Source of the DNA: Pseudomonas sp. R28(2017)
GTDB lineage: Bacteria > Pseudomonadota > Gammaproteobacteria > Pseudomonadales > Pseudomonadaceae
DNA length: 64,000 nucleotides
Reading direction: 5' to 3'
NCBI RefSeq assembly: GCF_002112505.1
Contig: NZ_NEHW01000006.1
Coordinates: forward strand, 62,001 to 126,000
Part shown: positions 29,667-39,394 of the stretch, one piece after another
How positions within the stretch are numbered: the first letter of the stretch is position 1
How the letters are laid out: each line of letters opens with the position of its first letter
Notes under the pieces: model-generated
The model's input: only the letters and a program-made list of their open reading frames with translations
What the model was told of the DNA's origin: nothing
The model's database searches: none
Made by a program: the position numbers and the translations under genes

Positions 29667-31079
29667 ATGCGTGGCGAACAACAGATGCAGAACGACAAGC
29701 TGGGGAATGGCCTGAAAGGCCGGCAGGTGACGATGATCTCGATTGGCGGGGTCATCGGCGCCGGGCTGTTCGTGGGTTCGAGCAACGCCATTGCCGCGGC
29801 CGGGCCCGCCGTGCTGGTGGCTTACGTGATCGCGGCGGCGATCGTGGTGCTGGTGATGCAGATGCTCGGCGAGATGGCCACGGCGCGGCCGGACACCGGC
29901 TCGTTCTCCTCCTACGCCGACCAGGCCATCGGCCGCTGGGCCGGCTTCTCGATCGGCTGGCTGTACTGGTGGTTCTATGTGCTGGTGATCGCCATCGAAG
30001 CCATCGTCGCCGGCAACATCCTCGGCGACTGGCTGGGTTTGCCGCACGCCTTCACGGCCTTTGCCATCAGCCTGGTGCTGATCGGCTGCAACAGCCTCAG
30101 CGTCGGCTCGTTCGGCACCCTGGAATACTGGCTGTCACTGTTCAAGGTGGTGTCGATCGTCACCTTCATCGTGCTCGGTGTACTGGCGATCTTCGGCCTG
30201 ATGCCCGGCTCGTCGACCAGCGGCATCAGCAACCTGTGGGCCAACGGCGGCTTCGCGCCCAAGGGTAACGTGGCCATCGTCGCCGCGTTGCTGACCGCCA
30301 TGTTCAGCTTCCAGGGCAGTGAGGTGGTGACCATCGCCGCTGCCGAATCGCGTGACCCGAAAGCCAACATCAAGAAGGCCATCCGCGCGGTGGTGTGGCG
30401 CCTGGGCCTGTTCTACCTCGGTTCGATGTTCGTCGTGGTGTGCCTGATCCCGTGGAATGCACCCGGCCTGGCCCAGGGCTCCTACCAGGCCGTGCTGAAT
30501 GCCATGAACATCCCCTGGGCACCGGGGATCATGAGCATCGTGGTGCTGGTGGCGGTGACCAGCTGCCTGAACTCGGCGATCTACACCGCCTCGCGCATGG
30601 CCTACTCGCTGGCCCGGCGCGGCGACGCACCGAAAGCGGTATCGCACACCACCGCGCAAGGCGTGCCCCTGCTGGCCGTCGCCCTTACCGCAGGCGCCGC
30701 GCTGGCGGCCCTGGCGGCCAACTACCTGCTGCCTGCCGAGGTGTTCCAGTTTCTGCTGGCCACCAGCGGCGCACTGGCCCTGCTGATGTACCTGGTGATC
30801 GCCGTCACCCAGCTGTGCATGCGCCGCAAACTGGTGGCGCTGGGCAAGCGGCTGGATGTGCGCATGTGGCTGTTCCCCTGGCTGACCCTGCTGACCATCG
30901 CCTTCATCGTCGGTGTGTTTGCGGTCATGGCGGCGTTCCCGGGGCAACGCGCAGAGCTGCTGTCCACCCTGGGCCTGACCGGCGTGCTGGTGGCCATCGG
31001 TGGCTATCTGCAAAAACGCCAGCCCGCGCTCTCGGCCCAGCGTGCCGCACTGCGCCTGGACGAAGCGGCAAACGCCTGA
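29667..31079 (+). CDS. APC-family amino acid permease
   Basis: 470 residues, 12 predicted helices. The N-terminal signature VTMISIGGVIGAGLFVGSSN and the helix-3 motif GEMATARPDTGSFSSYAD place it with the GabP/AnsP/ProY amino acid permeases. GAGGTG lies 8 nt before ATG 29667; a second ATG six codons on and an open frame back to 29631 are less likely starts. It is the first gene of a same-strand run with a cupin, a LysR regulator and a class-III aminotransferase, so it probably imports an amino acid or amine that the run degrades (inference). Confidence 0.85.
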   Translation: MRGEQQMQNDKLGNGLKGRQVTMISIGGVIGAGLFVGSSNAIAAAGPAVLVAYVIAAAIVVLVMQMLGEMATARPDTGSFSSYADQAIGRWAGFSIGWLYWWFYVLVIAIEAIVAGNILGDWLGLPHAFTAFAISLVLIGCNSLSVGSFGTLEYWLSLFKVVSIVTFIVLGVLAIFGLMPGSSTSGISNLWANGGFAPKGNVAIVAALLTAMFSFQGSEVVTIAAAESRDPKANIKKAIRAVVWRLGLFYLGSMFVVVCLIPWNAPGLAQGSYQAVLNAMNIPWAPGIMSIVVLVAVTSCLNSAIYTASRMAYSLARRGDAPKAVSHTTAQGVPLLAVALTAGAALAALAANYLLPAEVFQFLLATSGALALLMYLVIAVTQLCMRRKLVALGKRLDVRMWLFPWLTLLTIAFIVGVFAVMAAFPGQRAELLSTLGLTGVLVAIGGYLQKRQPALSAQRAALRLDEAANA

Positions 31080-31208
31080 ATTGTGACGCGGCTTCACAGC
31101 GGGTGTGCCGGCCAGGGCCTTTTTCAGCCTGCGGCACACCCCTACCCTGACCACGGCGCGGGCCAGACAGCCCCGCCCATTCCAAGAAAACCCTGTGTGG
31201 AAACCCTC

Positions 31209-31745
31209 ATGACCGTAGCCCGTAAACCCGACGAACTGGCCATTCCCTATCAACTGCCGCAGGTCCCCTTCATGTCACCCGACATGGTTCACCCCGGCGT
31301 GCTGGGCAAGTGGCTCGAAGATGACCAACTGTGGGTCCCGGTGACCGCCTCGGTGTCCTTCAAGCCCCTGCTGCTGAACGTCTCCGGCGGCTACTACATC
31401 AACCTGCTGCGGGTACGCCAGAGCGGCGTGCTGTCGCGCCACCGCCACACCGGCGGCGTGCATGCCCTGGTGCTCAAGGGCCGCTGGTTCTACCTGGAGC
31501 ACGACTGGGTCGCCGAGGAGGGTTCGTTCGCCTACGAGCCACCGGGCGAGACGCATACCCTGTTCGTGCCGGAAGATGTCGAAGAGATGATCACCTGGTT
31601 CCATGTGCAGGGCGGCTACACCTACGTCGACCCACAGGGCGTGGCGGTGGGTTACGAGGACGTGTTCACCAAGCTGGAAAGCGCCCGCGCCCACTACAAG
31701 GCGCTGGGCCTGGCGGACGACTACATCGAGCAGTTCATTCGCTGA
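31209..31745 (+). CDS. cupin dioxygenase-like protein (2,4'-dihydroxyacetophenone dioxygenase family)
   Basis: 178 residues in a single cupin barrel. Likely metal ligands: HRHTGGVHALVLKGRW (cupin motif 1 with its His pair), FAYEPPGETHTLF (Glu and His of motif 2). Overall pattern resembles 2,4'-dihydroxyacetophenone dioxygenase-type proteins, which cleave aryl ketones with non-haem iron, but many relatives are uncharacterised. ATG 31209 is preferred; the frame is open back to 31083 without support. It lies between the permease and the LysR gene. Confidence 0.72.
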   Translation: MTVARKPDELAIPYQLPQVPFMSPDMVHPGVLGKWLEDDQLWVPVTASVSFKPLLLNVSGGYYINLLRVRQSGVLSRHRHTGGVHALVLKGRWFYLEHDWVAEEGSFAYEPPGETHTLFVPEDVEEMITWFHVQGGYTYVDPQGVAVGYEDVFTKLESARAHYKALGLADDYIEQFIR

Positions 31746-31806
31746 CCACAGGTTGCCAGCCCCCAGCCGCGCTGCCAGTCTTCTGCTCAATCACCGGAGG
31801 CGGAAC

Positions 31807-32712
31807 ATGGACAACTACTCGCAACTGCTGGCGTTTCTCTGGGCCACCGAGCACGGCAACTTCTCTGCCGCTGCGCGGGCCTGCGGGATGACGCCCTCGG
31901 CCATCAGCAAGCTGATTTCGCGGCTGGAGGATCGCCTGCAGGTGCGCCTGTTCCAGCGTGGCACGCGCAGCCTGACGCTGACCGATGAAGGCAGCGCCTA
32001 CCTGGTCAGCGCCCGGGCGGTGGTCAATGCCATGGCCGAGGCCGATTCGCTGGCCGAGGCCTTCCCTACCCGGGTCAGCGGGACCTTGCGCGTGCACACC
32101 ATGACCACCTTCGCCAAGCACCAGATCATCCCCTGGCTGCCGGAATTTCTGGCCGCCTACCCGGGGCTGACCGTGGACATCCAGGTCGGTGCACAATTCA
32201 CCGACCAGTTCGACCAGGGCCTGGACGTGGCCATCCACAGCGGCGTGCTGCCCGACTCCACGCGCATCGCCCGCAAGATCGGCCAGAGCCGCTGGATTCT
32301 CTGCGCGGCCCCGGAATACCTGGCCCGCCATGGCACGCCGGCGCAACCCGCCGAACTGCTCGCACACACCTGCTTCTCCTTCGGTTTCAACAGCGTGTGG
32401 AACACCTGGAGCTTCGTCGTCGATGGCCAGGCCCTGACGGTACCGGTGGTGCCCAAGGCCACCTTCGCCCAGGGCGACCTGCTGCGCGACCTGGCGCTCG
32501 ACGGTGCCGGCATCGTGCGCCTGGCGGAGTTCCACATTGGCCAGGACATTCAGGAAGGCCGCCTGGTGCCATTGCTCGAGGCGTACAGCAGCGACAGCGT
32601 CGAGCCGATCTACCTGATCTACACCAATCGCAAGCACCTCAGCCCGCGTATCCGCGTGTTCCGCGACTTCCTCGAACACAAGCTCGCGCAGAGCCCGTGG
32701 AATACCCGCTGA
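31807..32712 (+). CDS. LysR-family transcriptional regulator
   Basis: 301 residues. HTH at ~1-60 (LLAFLWATEHGNFSAAARAC, then MTPSAISKLISRLEDRL). The effector domain begins VSGTLRVHTMTTFAKHQIIP. Belongs to the large CrgA/AphB-like group. CCGGAGGCGG sits just before ATG 31807. It is unusual in being within a same-strand run (permease, cupin, LysR, aminotransferase) rather than divergent from its presumed targets; it may control the run. Confidence 0.87.
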   Translation: MDNYSQLLAFLWATEHGNFSAAARACGMTPSAISKLISRLEDRLQVRLFQRGTRSLTLTDEGSAYLVSARAVVNAMAEADSLAEAFPTRVSGTLRVHTMTTFAKHQIIPWLPEFLAAYPGLTVDIQVGAQFTDQFDQGLDVAIHSGVLPDSTRIARKIGQSRWILCAAPEYLARHGTPAQPAELLAHTCFSFGFNSVWNTWSFVVDGQALTVPVVPKATFAQGDLLRDLALDGAGIVRLAEFHIGQDIQEGRLVPLLEAYSSDSVEPIYLIYTNRKHLSPRIRVFRDFLEHKLAQSPWNTR

Positions 32713-32747
32713 GTCCCCAAGCACCCGAACAGAACACAGAGGTACCC

Positions 32748-33995
32748 ATGCCCAATCTCGTAGGCGATGTGTCCAGCGCCGCCCGCATCCTGCCCGACCT
32801 CGACGGCCAGGCCCTGTTCATCCGCAACGGCAAAGGCCCCTACCTGCACGACGACCAGGGCCGCCGCTACATCGACACCGCACTCGGCTTTGGCGCCGTG
32901 CTGCTCGGCCACGCCAACGACAGGGTCAATACCCAGGTAGCCGCCGCCCTCGCCGACTCCGCCTCGCCGTCGTGGGCCCATGTGCGCGAGCACGCTGCGG
33001 CCACCGCCCTGGCCGCGCACACCGGCGCGCTGAGCAAGGTGATCTTCACCAACTCCGGCAGCGAAGCCGTGCACCTGGCCTGCCGTGCCGCCCGGGCCTA
33101 CACCGGGCGGGGACGCATCGCCAAGATGGCGGCCGGCTTCGATGGCTGGTTCGACGATGTCAGCTTCGGCAATGTCGGCTCCGCCGAGGCGGCTTTCATC
33201 GATGGCCAGCGCCCCGCCACCGCCCGCACCACGCTGCTGCGCTTCAACGACTTCGATGACGTCGAGCGGCTGTTCGCCGAAGACCAGGACATCGCCGCCG
33301 TCATCCTCGAACCGATGCTGGCCAATGCCGGCTGCCTGATGCCGGCGCCTGGGTACCTGCAACACGTGCAGCAGGTCGCGCGCCGCCATGGCGCGCTGGT
33401 GATCGCCGACGAGGTGCTGATGGGGTTTCGCCTGCACGCCGGGCTGGCCAGCCAACTGGCCGGGCTCGACCCGGACATTGCCAGCGTCGGCAAGGCCATC
33501 GGCAATGGCGTGCCGGTGTCGGCCATCGTCGGCAAACCGGAGGTCCTGGCGGCTTTCGAGCAGGGCAAGGTCTTGCGTGGCGGCACCTTCAGCGGCAATC
33601 CGCTGGCCTGCGCAGCGGTCATGAGCACCCTGGCGCAACTCGACCAGTGCGACTACCCCGGCCTGATCGCCCGCGGCCAGCAGTTGCGCCAGGCTGTGGA
33701 AGCGATCTTTGAAGCACAGGGCATCGTGGTGAGCACCAGCGGCTACGGCAATGTCTTCAGCCTGTGGCCTTCACGCCAGGCGCCGACCACCTACGCGCAG
33801 GCAATGGCCGTGGGCAGCGCGGCGTTCAGCCAGGCACTGCACCTTGCGCTGCGAGAGGCCGGGGTGCTGGTGATGCCTTCGCATTATGGGCGCCTGTACC
33901 TGTCGTTCGAGCACGATGACGCGGTGGTTGAAGCGATGAAAGTGGCCTTCGAACAGGCTGCGGTCAAACTCGCAGCGCAGTTCGCCAGCCGCTAG
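32748..33995 (+). CDS. class-III PLP aminotransferase / GSA aminomutase-like
   Basis: 415 residues of the class-III fold. Motifs: VIFTNSGSEAVHLACRAARA (PLP phosphate binding), GFDGWFDDVSFG, ILEPMLANAGC, LVIADEVLMGFRLH, and the PLP lysine in DPDIASVGKAIGNGVPVSAI. The profile is closer to glutamate-1-semialdehyde aminomutase-like enzymes than to ornithine aminotransferase. Since hemL is a housekeeping gene elsewhere, this copy is probably catabolic, acting on an amino acid or amine brought in by the APC permease. AGAGGTACCC precedes the ATG. Confidence 0.85.
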   Translation: MPNLVGDVSSAARILPDLDGQALFIRNGKGPYLHDDQGRRYIDTALGFGAVLLGHANDRVNTQVAAALADSASPSWAHVREHAAATALAAHTGALSKVIFTNSGSEAVHLACRAARAYTGRGRIAKMAAGFDGWFDDVSFGNVGSAEAAFIDGQRPATARTTLLRFNDFDDVERLFAEDQDIAAVILEPMLANAGCLMPAPGYLQHVQQVARRHGALVIADEVLMGFRLHAGLASQLAGLDPDIASVGKAIGNGVPVSAIVGKPEVLAAFEQGKVLRGGTFSGNPLACAAVMSTLAQLDQCDYPGLIARGQQLRQAVEAIFEAQGIVVSTSGYGNVFSLWPSRQAPTTYAQAMAVGSAAFSQALHLALREAGVLVMPSHYGRLYLSFEHDDAVVEAMKVAFEQAAVKLAAQFASR

Positions 33996-34060
33996 AATCC
34001 GCTTGACCGGAGGGCGCCGGCTGGTCGACGATCAGCGCTCCCTCCATCAAGGATGACGCC

Positions 34061-34684
34061 ATGTTACGGATACTGGGCAGGGCCTCTTCGATCAACGTGC
34101 GCAAGGTGCTGTGGGCCTGTGCCGAATTCAACATCCCCTTCGAGCGCGAAGACTGGGGCAGCGGCTTCCAGCCCACCGACGCGCCGGAGTTCCTTGCGCT
34201 CAACCCCAACGCCATGGTCCCGGTGATCCAGGACGGCGACTTCACGCTGTGGGAATCCAACAGCATCATCCGCTACCTGGCGAACCGTTACGGCGATGCG
34301 GCCTGCTACCCGAGCGAAGCGCAGGCACGCGCGCGCATCGACCAATGGATCGACTGGCAGGCCTCGGACCTGAACCGGGCGTGGAGCTACCCGTTCATGT
34401 CGCGGGTGCGCCACTCGCCCGCGCACCAGGATGCCCAGGCGCTGGCTGCCGGTTGCGCAGAATGGGCGCGCTACATGGGCATCCTCGATCGGCAACTGGC
34501 TGCGACCGGCGCGTTCGTCGCTGGTGAGCACTTCACCTTGGCCGACATCCCCATCGGCCTGTCGGTGCATCGTTGGTTCGCCACGCCGATAGACCACCCC
34601 CGGTTACCTGCCGTTAGCGCCTACTACGAGCGCCTCAGCCAGCGCCCTGGCTACCTTGCCCACGGGCGCAACGGCCTGCCTTGA
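34061..34684 (+). CDS. glutathione S-transferase
   Basis: 207 residues. The thioredoxin-fold domain (~1-80: [40 protein letters not shown] with the cis-Pro and the Glu-Ser glutathione contact) is followed by the all-helical domain with the N-capping box ([19 protein letters not shown]). Ser9/Ser10 are candidate thiol-activating residues. AAGGATGACGCC precedes the ATG. It follows the aminotransferase gene by 65 bp on the same strand and may be the last gene of that run; substrate unknown. Confidence 0.88.
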   Translation: MLRILGRASSINVRKVLWACAEFNIPFEREDWGSGFQPTDAPEFLALNPNAMVPVIQDGDFTLWESNSIIRYLANRYGDAACYPSEAQARARIDQWIDWQASDLNRAWSYPFMSRVRHSPAHQDAQALAAGCAEWARYMGILDRQLAATGAFVAGEHFTLADIPIGLSVHRWFATPIDHPRLPAVSAYYERLSQRPGYLAHGRNGLP

Positions 34685-34703
34685 ACAGGCCGGCGCTGCA
34701 AGG

Positions 34704-35873
34704 TCACGCCACTGCCCGCGACACCGGCACCACTGGCCGCGTCCGCCAGGCGATGGTCAGCAGCAACCCCAGCACCGCCATCCCTGCCCCGGCATACGAC
34801 ACCGCCGGATACCCCAGCCCCGCATTGATCACTGCGCCACCCAGCGCCGCGCCAATCGCGTTGCCCAGGTTGAACGCGCCGATGTTCACCGCCGACGCCA
34901 GGTTCGGCGCGTCCTTGGCCGCTTCCATCACGCGCATCTGTAGCGGTGGTACCAGGGCGAAGCTGGCGATACCCCACACCAGGATCGCCACCGCGGTCGG
35001 CAGCGACCAGCCCAAGGTGGCCGGAAACACCAGCAGCACGGCGATCAGTACCGCCAGCGACACCATCAAGGTTCGCTCGATCGAGCGGTCCGCCGCCTTG
35101 CCACCCCACATGTTGCCCAGGGTCAAACCGATGCCGAACAGCACCAGCATGGCCGTGATGAAGGTCGTCGACGCCTGTGCCTGGGCGTGCAGGATCGGCG
35201 CGATGTAGGTGAACACGGTGAACATCGCACTGGAGCCGACCACGGTCAGCGCCAACGCCGACAATACCGGCCCTCGGCCAAGCACACGGATTTCGGCCAT
35301 CGCACCGCCACTTTTCGGCAGCGGCAGGTTGGGCAGCGCGAACCACAGCGAGACCATCGCGACCAGGCCCAGGCCGGCAATACCCCAGAACGCCGTGCGC
35401 CAGCCCAGCAGCTCACCGAACCAGGTAGCCAGCGGCACGCCGCCGATGGTCGCCAGGGTCAACCCCATGAACATCGCCGCCACCGCGCCAGCCCGTTTTT
35501 CGGGTGGCACCACGCTGGCCGCGACTACCGAGCCGACGCCAAAAAACGCACCATGGTTAAGCGAGGTGACGATGCGTGCGACCATCAGGCTTTGATAATC
35601 AGTGGCCATCGCCGACATCACGTTGCCCAAGGTGAAGATCGCCATCAGCCCGATCAGCAGGTAGCGCCGCGGGATCTTGCCGGTGGCCAGGGTCATCAAC
35701 GGGGCACCGATCAGCACGCCTAGCGCGTAGGCACTGACCAGCAGGCCTGCAGCCGGGATCGACACGCCGAGGTCGGCGGCGATGCCGGGCAGCATGCCCA
35801 TGGGGGCGAACTCGGTGACACCGATGCCGAAGGCACCGATGGCAAGTGCCACGAGGGGTGGATTGATACGCAT
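34704..35873 (-). CDS. AraJ/YdhP-type DHA1 MFS exporter
   Basis: 389 residues, 12 helices. IGAFGIGVTEFAPMGMLPGI near the N-terminus and LNHGAFFGVGSVVAASVVP in helix 4-5 mark the AraJ/YdhP-like drug:H+ antiporter-1 group, which exports arabinose-like sugars or drugs. It is divergent from a LysR gene across 96 bp, a common pairing of exporter and regulator. Confidence 0.86.
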   Translation of the reverse strand: MRINPPLVALAIGAFGIGVTEFAPMGMLPGIAADLGVSIPAAGLLVSAYALGVLIGAPLMTLATGKIPRRYLLIGLMAIFTLGNVMSAMATDYQSLMVARIVTSLNHGAFFGVGSVVAASVVPPEKRAGAVAAMFMGLTLATIGGVPLATWFGELLGWRTAFWGIAGLGLVAMVSLWFALPNLPLPKSGGAMAEIRVLGRGPVLSALALTVVGSSAMFTVFTYIAPILHAQAQASTTFITAMLVLFGIGLTLGNMWGGKAADRSIERTLMVSLAVLIAVLLVFPATLGWSLPTAVAILVWGIASFALVPPLQMRVMEAAKDAPNLASAVNIGAFNLGNAIGAALGGAVINAGLGYPAVSYAGAGMAVLGLLLTIAWRTRPVVPVSRAVA

Positions 35874-35969
35874 GGGGAAGGCTCCTTATCTATGCCGCAA
35901 ATGCTACGATCAGCGCTTTCAATGCACTAGGCCGCTTTTGCGGCAACCACCTTTGCGCTGGAGGCACAG

Positions 35970-36881
35970 ATGGACTACAACGGGCGATCCGGGGAGATGG
36001 AGGTGTTTGCCAGGGTGGTGGATGCCGGCAGCCTGTCTGCCGCTGCCCGCGAGCTGGGCCTGACGCCCTCGGCGGTGAGCCGCATCATCGCCCGCGCCGA
36101 ACAGCGCCTGGGCACGCGCCTGCTGCTGCGCACCACCCGGGCGATCACCCTCACCACCGAGGGCGAGGCGTACCTGCGCGGGGCGCGGCGCATCCTGGCG
36201 GACCTGCTGGAGGTCGAAGAGGCGATCACCGACCAGGGCGTGCCGCGCGGGCGGTTGCGGGTGAGCGCTGCGCTGGGGCATGGGCGGCTGACGGTGGTGC
36301 CATTGCTGACGGCGTTCAGCGCGCAGTATCCGCAGGTGCTGGTCGACCTGACGCTGAGTGACGAAATAGCCGACATCCATGGCGGTCAGGCCGATGTGGC
36401 GCTGCGCTTTGGCCTGCTGCCCGACAGCTCGCTGAGCGCGCGCTGCATCGGCCATACCGGCCAGGTGGTGGTGGCTTCGCCCGAATACCTTGCGCGCTGT
36501 GGTACGCCGCAGGTGCCGGAGGACCTGGCGCAGCATAATTGCCTGCGCTTCAACTTCCGGCGGGCAGCGCCGGACTGGCCGTTTCGCCGGGCGGGGGAGG
36601 ATTTTTCACTGAAGGTGACGGGGAATATCGAGTGCAGCAGTGGCGAGGCGCTGGCGCAACTGGCCAGGCTGGGGGCGGGGATTGCCCGGATCGGGACCTT
36701 TACCGTAGCCGATGAGCTGAAAAACGGTCAACTGGTGGCGCTGTTGGAAGACTACAACCCGGGCGACCGCGAGCCGCTGCATGCGGTGTTCGTCGGCGGG
36801 CCGGCAATGCCGGCGCGGGTGCGGGTGTTTGTCGACTTTCTGGTGGCGCATCACCAGGGCTGGCCGCTCAACCAGCCCTGA
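35970..36881 (+). CDS. LysR-family regulator, divergent from MFS exporter
   Basis: 303 residues of the CrgA-like LysR branch. HTH at ~8-65 (VFARVVDAGSLSAAARELGL, then SAVSRIIARAEQRLG); effector domain begins RGRLRVSAALGHGRLTVVPL. CTGGAGG lies before ATG 35970. The 96-bp divergent gap with the MFS gene is AT-richer than its flanks and probably carries both promoters; the regulator likely controls the exporter. Confidence 0.88.
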   Translation: MDYNGRSGEMEVFARVVDAGSLSAAARELGLTPSAVSRIIARAEQRLGTRLLLRTTRAITLTTEGEAYLRGARRILADLLEVEEAITDQGVPRGRLRVSAALGHGRLTVVPLLTAFSAQYPQVLVDLTLSDEIADIHGGQADVALRFGLLPDSSLSARCIGHTGQVVVASPEYLARCGTPQVPEDLAQHNCLRFNFRRAAPDWPFRRAGEDFSLKVTGNIECSSGEALAQLARLGAGIARIGTFTVADELKNGQLVALLEDYNPGDREPLHAVFVGGPAMPARVRVFVDFLVAHHQGWPLNQP

Positions 36882-36892
36882 CACTGTTCCCT

Positions 36893-36937
36893 TGTGGGAG
36901 CCGCGCTTGCCGGCGATGGGCCGCAAAGAGGCCCCAC
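36893..36937. repeat. single degenerate REP unit
   Basis: TTGTGGGAGCCGCGCTTGCC with GGCGATGGGCCGCAAAGAGG resembles one rearranged REP unit between the convergent LysR and TetR genes. Confidence 0.45.
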
Positions 36938-36941
36938 GATC

Positions 36942-37565
36942 TCAAGGTTGTTGCATGCCAGCCAGCAAGAAGCCCATGAACCGGCGCACATCCTCGCGGT
37001 GCGCCACCAGGTCCAGCGGCTCGCAGCTGCACAACCGCAGCAGCTGCAGATGCCCGTAGTCGTTGATCAGAAACGCCGCATAGCCCACGTCGAGGTCGGC
37101 GCGCAGCTTGCCGCTGTCGCACAAATCCTGGAGCAGGTGCTTGAGCTCCTCGACCAGCGCGTCGTTGACCCGCTTGTAGGCTTCGGGCACCTCGCGCTGA
37201 TGGCTGCCCAGCAATGGCAGCAAGGGCGGCAGGATCTCCCGCCACAGCGGCGCCGGCAGTACCTCGAAGGCGTAGTCGGTCAGGTGCGTTTCGTAGCAGC
37301 ACAACGCATCCAGCGCCTGGTCGAACTCCCCCAGGCGCCTGCGCGCCTCGGCCACCGCGCGGTGGTCGGCTTCGCGCAGCTTCTCCAGCAGGATCTCCTG
37401 CTTGCTGCCGAAATAGGCGAACACCGTGGGCACCGACACCGCCGCCAACCGGGCGATCTGCTCCATGGTGGTGGTCTGGAAGCCCTGGCGCTCGAACAGG
37501 CCCAGCGCCGTACGGCTGATGGTCTCCCGGCGCAGCGCCTTCTGCTGCTCGCGCAATCCGCTCAC
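36942..37565 (-). CDS. TetR-family regulator
   Basis: 207 residues. HTH near the N-terminus (RTALGLFERQGFQTTTMEQI, then VSVPTVFAYFGSKQEILLEK). The rest is the variable helical ligand domain. GTG 37565 is chosen because AAAGGG lies ~8 nt upstream and homology starts here; the frame is open much further upstream, but that is the shadow of the divergent amidohydrolase gene. It likely represses the amidohydrolase-MFS-dehydrogenase operon across the 123-bp divergent gap. Confidence 0.87.
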   Translation of the reverse strand: MSGLREQQKALRRETISRTALGLFERQGFQTTTMEQIARLAAVSVPTVFAYFGSKQEILLEKLREADHRAVAEARRRLGEFDQALDALCCYETHLTDYAFEVLPAPLWREILPPLLPLLGSHQREVPEAYKRVNDALVEELKHLLQDLCDSGKLRADLDVGYAAFLINDYGHLQLLRLCSCEPLDLVAHREDVRRFMGFLLAGMQQP

Positions 37566-37604
37566 TTGGCAACCCTTTGTCAAAACCGGTGGCCAGCATA
37601 CAGC

Positions 37605-37660
37605 AAAGCCAATCCGCAAAAATATTTTATTGACTAAAACTTTTAACCGACACAAAACTA
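37605..37660. promoter_or_regulatory. AT-rich divergent promoter/operator region
   Basis: The gap between the TetR gene and the amidohydrolase gene has a sharply AT-rich core (AAAAATATTTTATTGACTAA, then AACTTTTAA) with TTGACT at 37630-37635 as a candidate -35 for the rightward operon. No good -10 follows at 16-18 bp. The near-palindromic A/T tract is a plausible TetR operator. Confidence 0.35.
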
Positions 37661-37688
37661 GCGCGGCATTTTGCCCCAGGGAGCCGCC

Positions 37689-39368
37689 ATGACCACCGCC
37701 GCCGATCTCATCATCCACAACGCCCGCCTCTACACCGTCGACCCGCACCAGCCATGGGCCAGCGCCGTGGCCGTGCAGGGCGAGCGCATCCTCTGCGTGG
37801 GCGACCACGCCAGCGTCATGGCCCATGCCGGCCCCGCCACACGCTTGCTGGACGCCGCCGGCAAGCTGGTGCTGCCAGGCTTCGTCGAGTCGCACTGGCA
37901 CTTCTCCAGCACCGCCTTCGCCTTCCAGGCACTGGTCAACCACGAAGACCCGCATGAGGTGCTGGCGCTGCTCAAGCGCTACGTGGCAGCCAACCCCGGC
38001 GAAAAGGCCATCACCGGCATGGGCTGGATCCAGCCGCTGATGCCGGCCGACATGCTGCGCCGCGAAGTGCTCGACGCCATCTGCCCGGACAAGCCGGTGT
38101 GCCTGCTGTCCACCGACTACCACACCATGTGGGTCAACACCTACGCGCTCAAGGCCGCCGGCATCGACCGCGACACCCCGGCCGTGGAAGAAGGCGCCAG
38201 CTGGTTCGAAAAGGACCCGGTCAGCGGCGAGCCCACGGGCGTGATCATCGACTGCGCGGCCTATTCGTTGCTGATGCAACGGCTGAGCGAAGCCGGCTAC
38301 CTGCCAACCGGCATCGACCTGTACCTGCGCTCGATCCCGTTCTGGCAAGAGAAACTGGTCGCCGCCGGCATCACCACCGTGTTCGATGCCGGCTTCCTCG
38401 ACCCGGCCGGCGACCAGACCTTGCTCTACGAAACCTTGCAGCAACTGGAGCGCGAAGAGCGCCTGAAACTGCGCGTGGTCGGCAGCTACATCAACATGGG
38501 CACCGAGGATGACCCGGTGGCCATCCTGCAAGGCATGCGCCGCCGCTACGACTCGCCGCTGGTGAAAGCGCAGACCCTGAAACTGATGCTCGACGGCACC
38601 GAGCTGAACCACACCGCGTTCTTGCTCGAACCCTACTGCGACAAGCCGCACTGCGGCTCGACGACCATGCCCGAAGCGGTGTTCGAACAGCACGTGCGCC
38701 AGGCCGATGCCGCCGGTATCGACGTGATGGTGCACGCCGTGGGCGATGCGGCCGTGCGCATGGCGCTGGACGTGTTCGAACGGACCTTCGCCAGCAACCC
38801 GCCACGCGACCGCCGCCATGTGATCACCCACGCCTTCCTCACCCACCCCGACGACATCCCGCGTTTTCGCCGTATCGGGGTCATGGCCAACACCCAGCTG
38901 CAATGGGGCGTGGTCGATGCCTACGCCGAGGCGATCCAGCAGTCGTACGGCTTCAAGCGCTGGGCCTCGATGTACAAGTTCCGCACCTTCATCGACCAGG
39001 GCGTGACCGTGTCGATCGGCATGGACGGCCTGGTCTGCCAGTGCCGTTGCCAGCACAAGCCGGTGGAGCACATCGAATCGGGCCACACCCGCCAGCTCAG
39101 TGGCGAGCCGAATGCGCCGGTGATGCCCGATGCCGACGAGCGCCTGAGCATTCCGCAACTGATCGCCGCCTACACCCTCAACGGCGCCTACCAGCTCGGG
39201 CTGGAAAAGGAGATTGGCTCGATCACCGCCGGCAAGCGCGCCGACATCATCATCCTCGAGCAGGACCTGTTCGAGCTCGACCGCTATGAGATCGGCAAGA
39301 CCGATGTGGCGCTGACCCTGATGAACGGCCGCATCACCCACGACGCAGGCACCCTCCCCCACGCCTGA
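37689..39368 (+). CDS. amidohydrolase family 3 (YtcJ-like) metal hydrolase
   Basis: 559 residues of the YtcJ/Amidohydro_3 type: small beta domain from both ends (ADLIIHNARLYTVDPHQPWA; SITAGKRADIIILEQDLFEL) around a TIM barrel. The metal motif ESHWHFSST replaces the usual HxH by HWH. Further likely ligands: MVHAVGDAAVRMALD and HVITHAFLTHPDD, then IGMDGLV. The substrate is unknown; relatives act on N-acyl or cyclic amides. CAGGGAG lies 6 nt before ATG 37689. First gene of a likely operon with an MFS transporter (26 bp later) and a D-2-hydroxyacid dehydrogenase. Confidence 0.85.
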   Translation: MTTAADLIIHNARLYTVDPHQPWASAVAVQGERILCVGDHASVMAHAGPATRLLDAAGKLVLPGFVESHWHFSSTAFAFQALVNHEDPHEVLALLKRYVAANPGEKAITGMGWIQPLMPADMLRREVLDAICPDKPVCLLSTDYHTMWVNTYALKAAGIDRDTPAVEEGASWFEKDPVSGEPTGVIIDCAAYSLLMQRLSEAGYLPTGIDLYLRSIPFWQEKLVAAGITTVFDAGFLDPAGDQTLLYETLQQLEREERLKLRVVGSYINMGTEDDPVAILQGMRRRYDSPLVKAQTLKLMLDGTELNHTAFLLEPYCDKPHCGSTTMPEAVFEQHVRQADAAGIDVMVHAVGDAAVRMALDVFERTFASNPPRDRRHVITHAFLTHPDDIPRFRRIGVMANTQLQWGVVDAYAEAIQQSYGFKRWASMYKFRTFIDQGVTVSIGMDGLVCQCRCQHKPVEHIESGHTRQLSGEPNAPVMPDADERLSIPQLIAAYTLNGAYQLGLEKEIGSITAGKRADIIILEQDLFELDRYEIGKTDVALTLMNGRITHDAGTLPHA

Positions 39369-39394
39369 ACCGCTGCGCCACCCGGGAAACTCCA

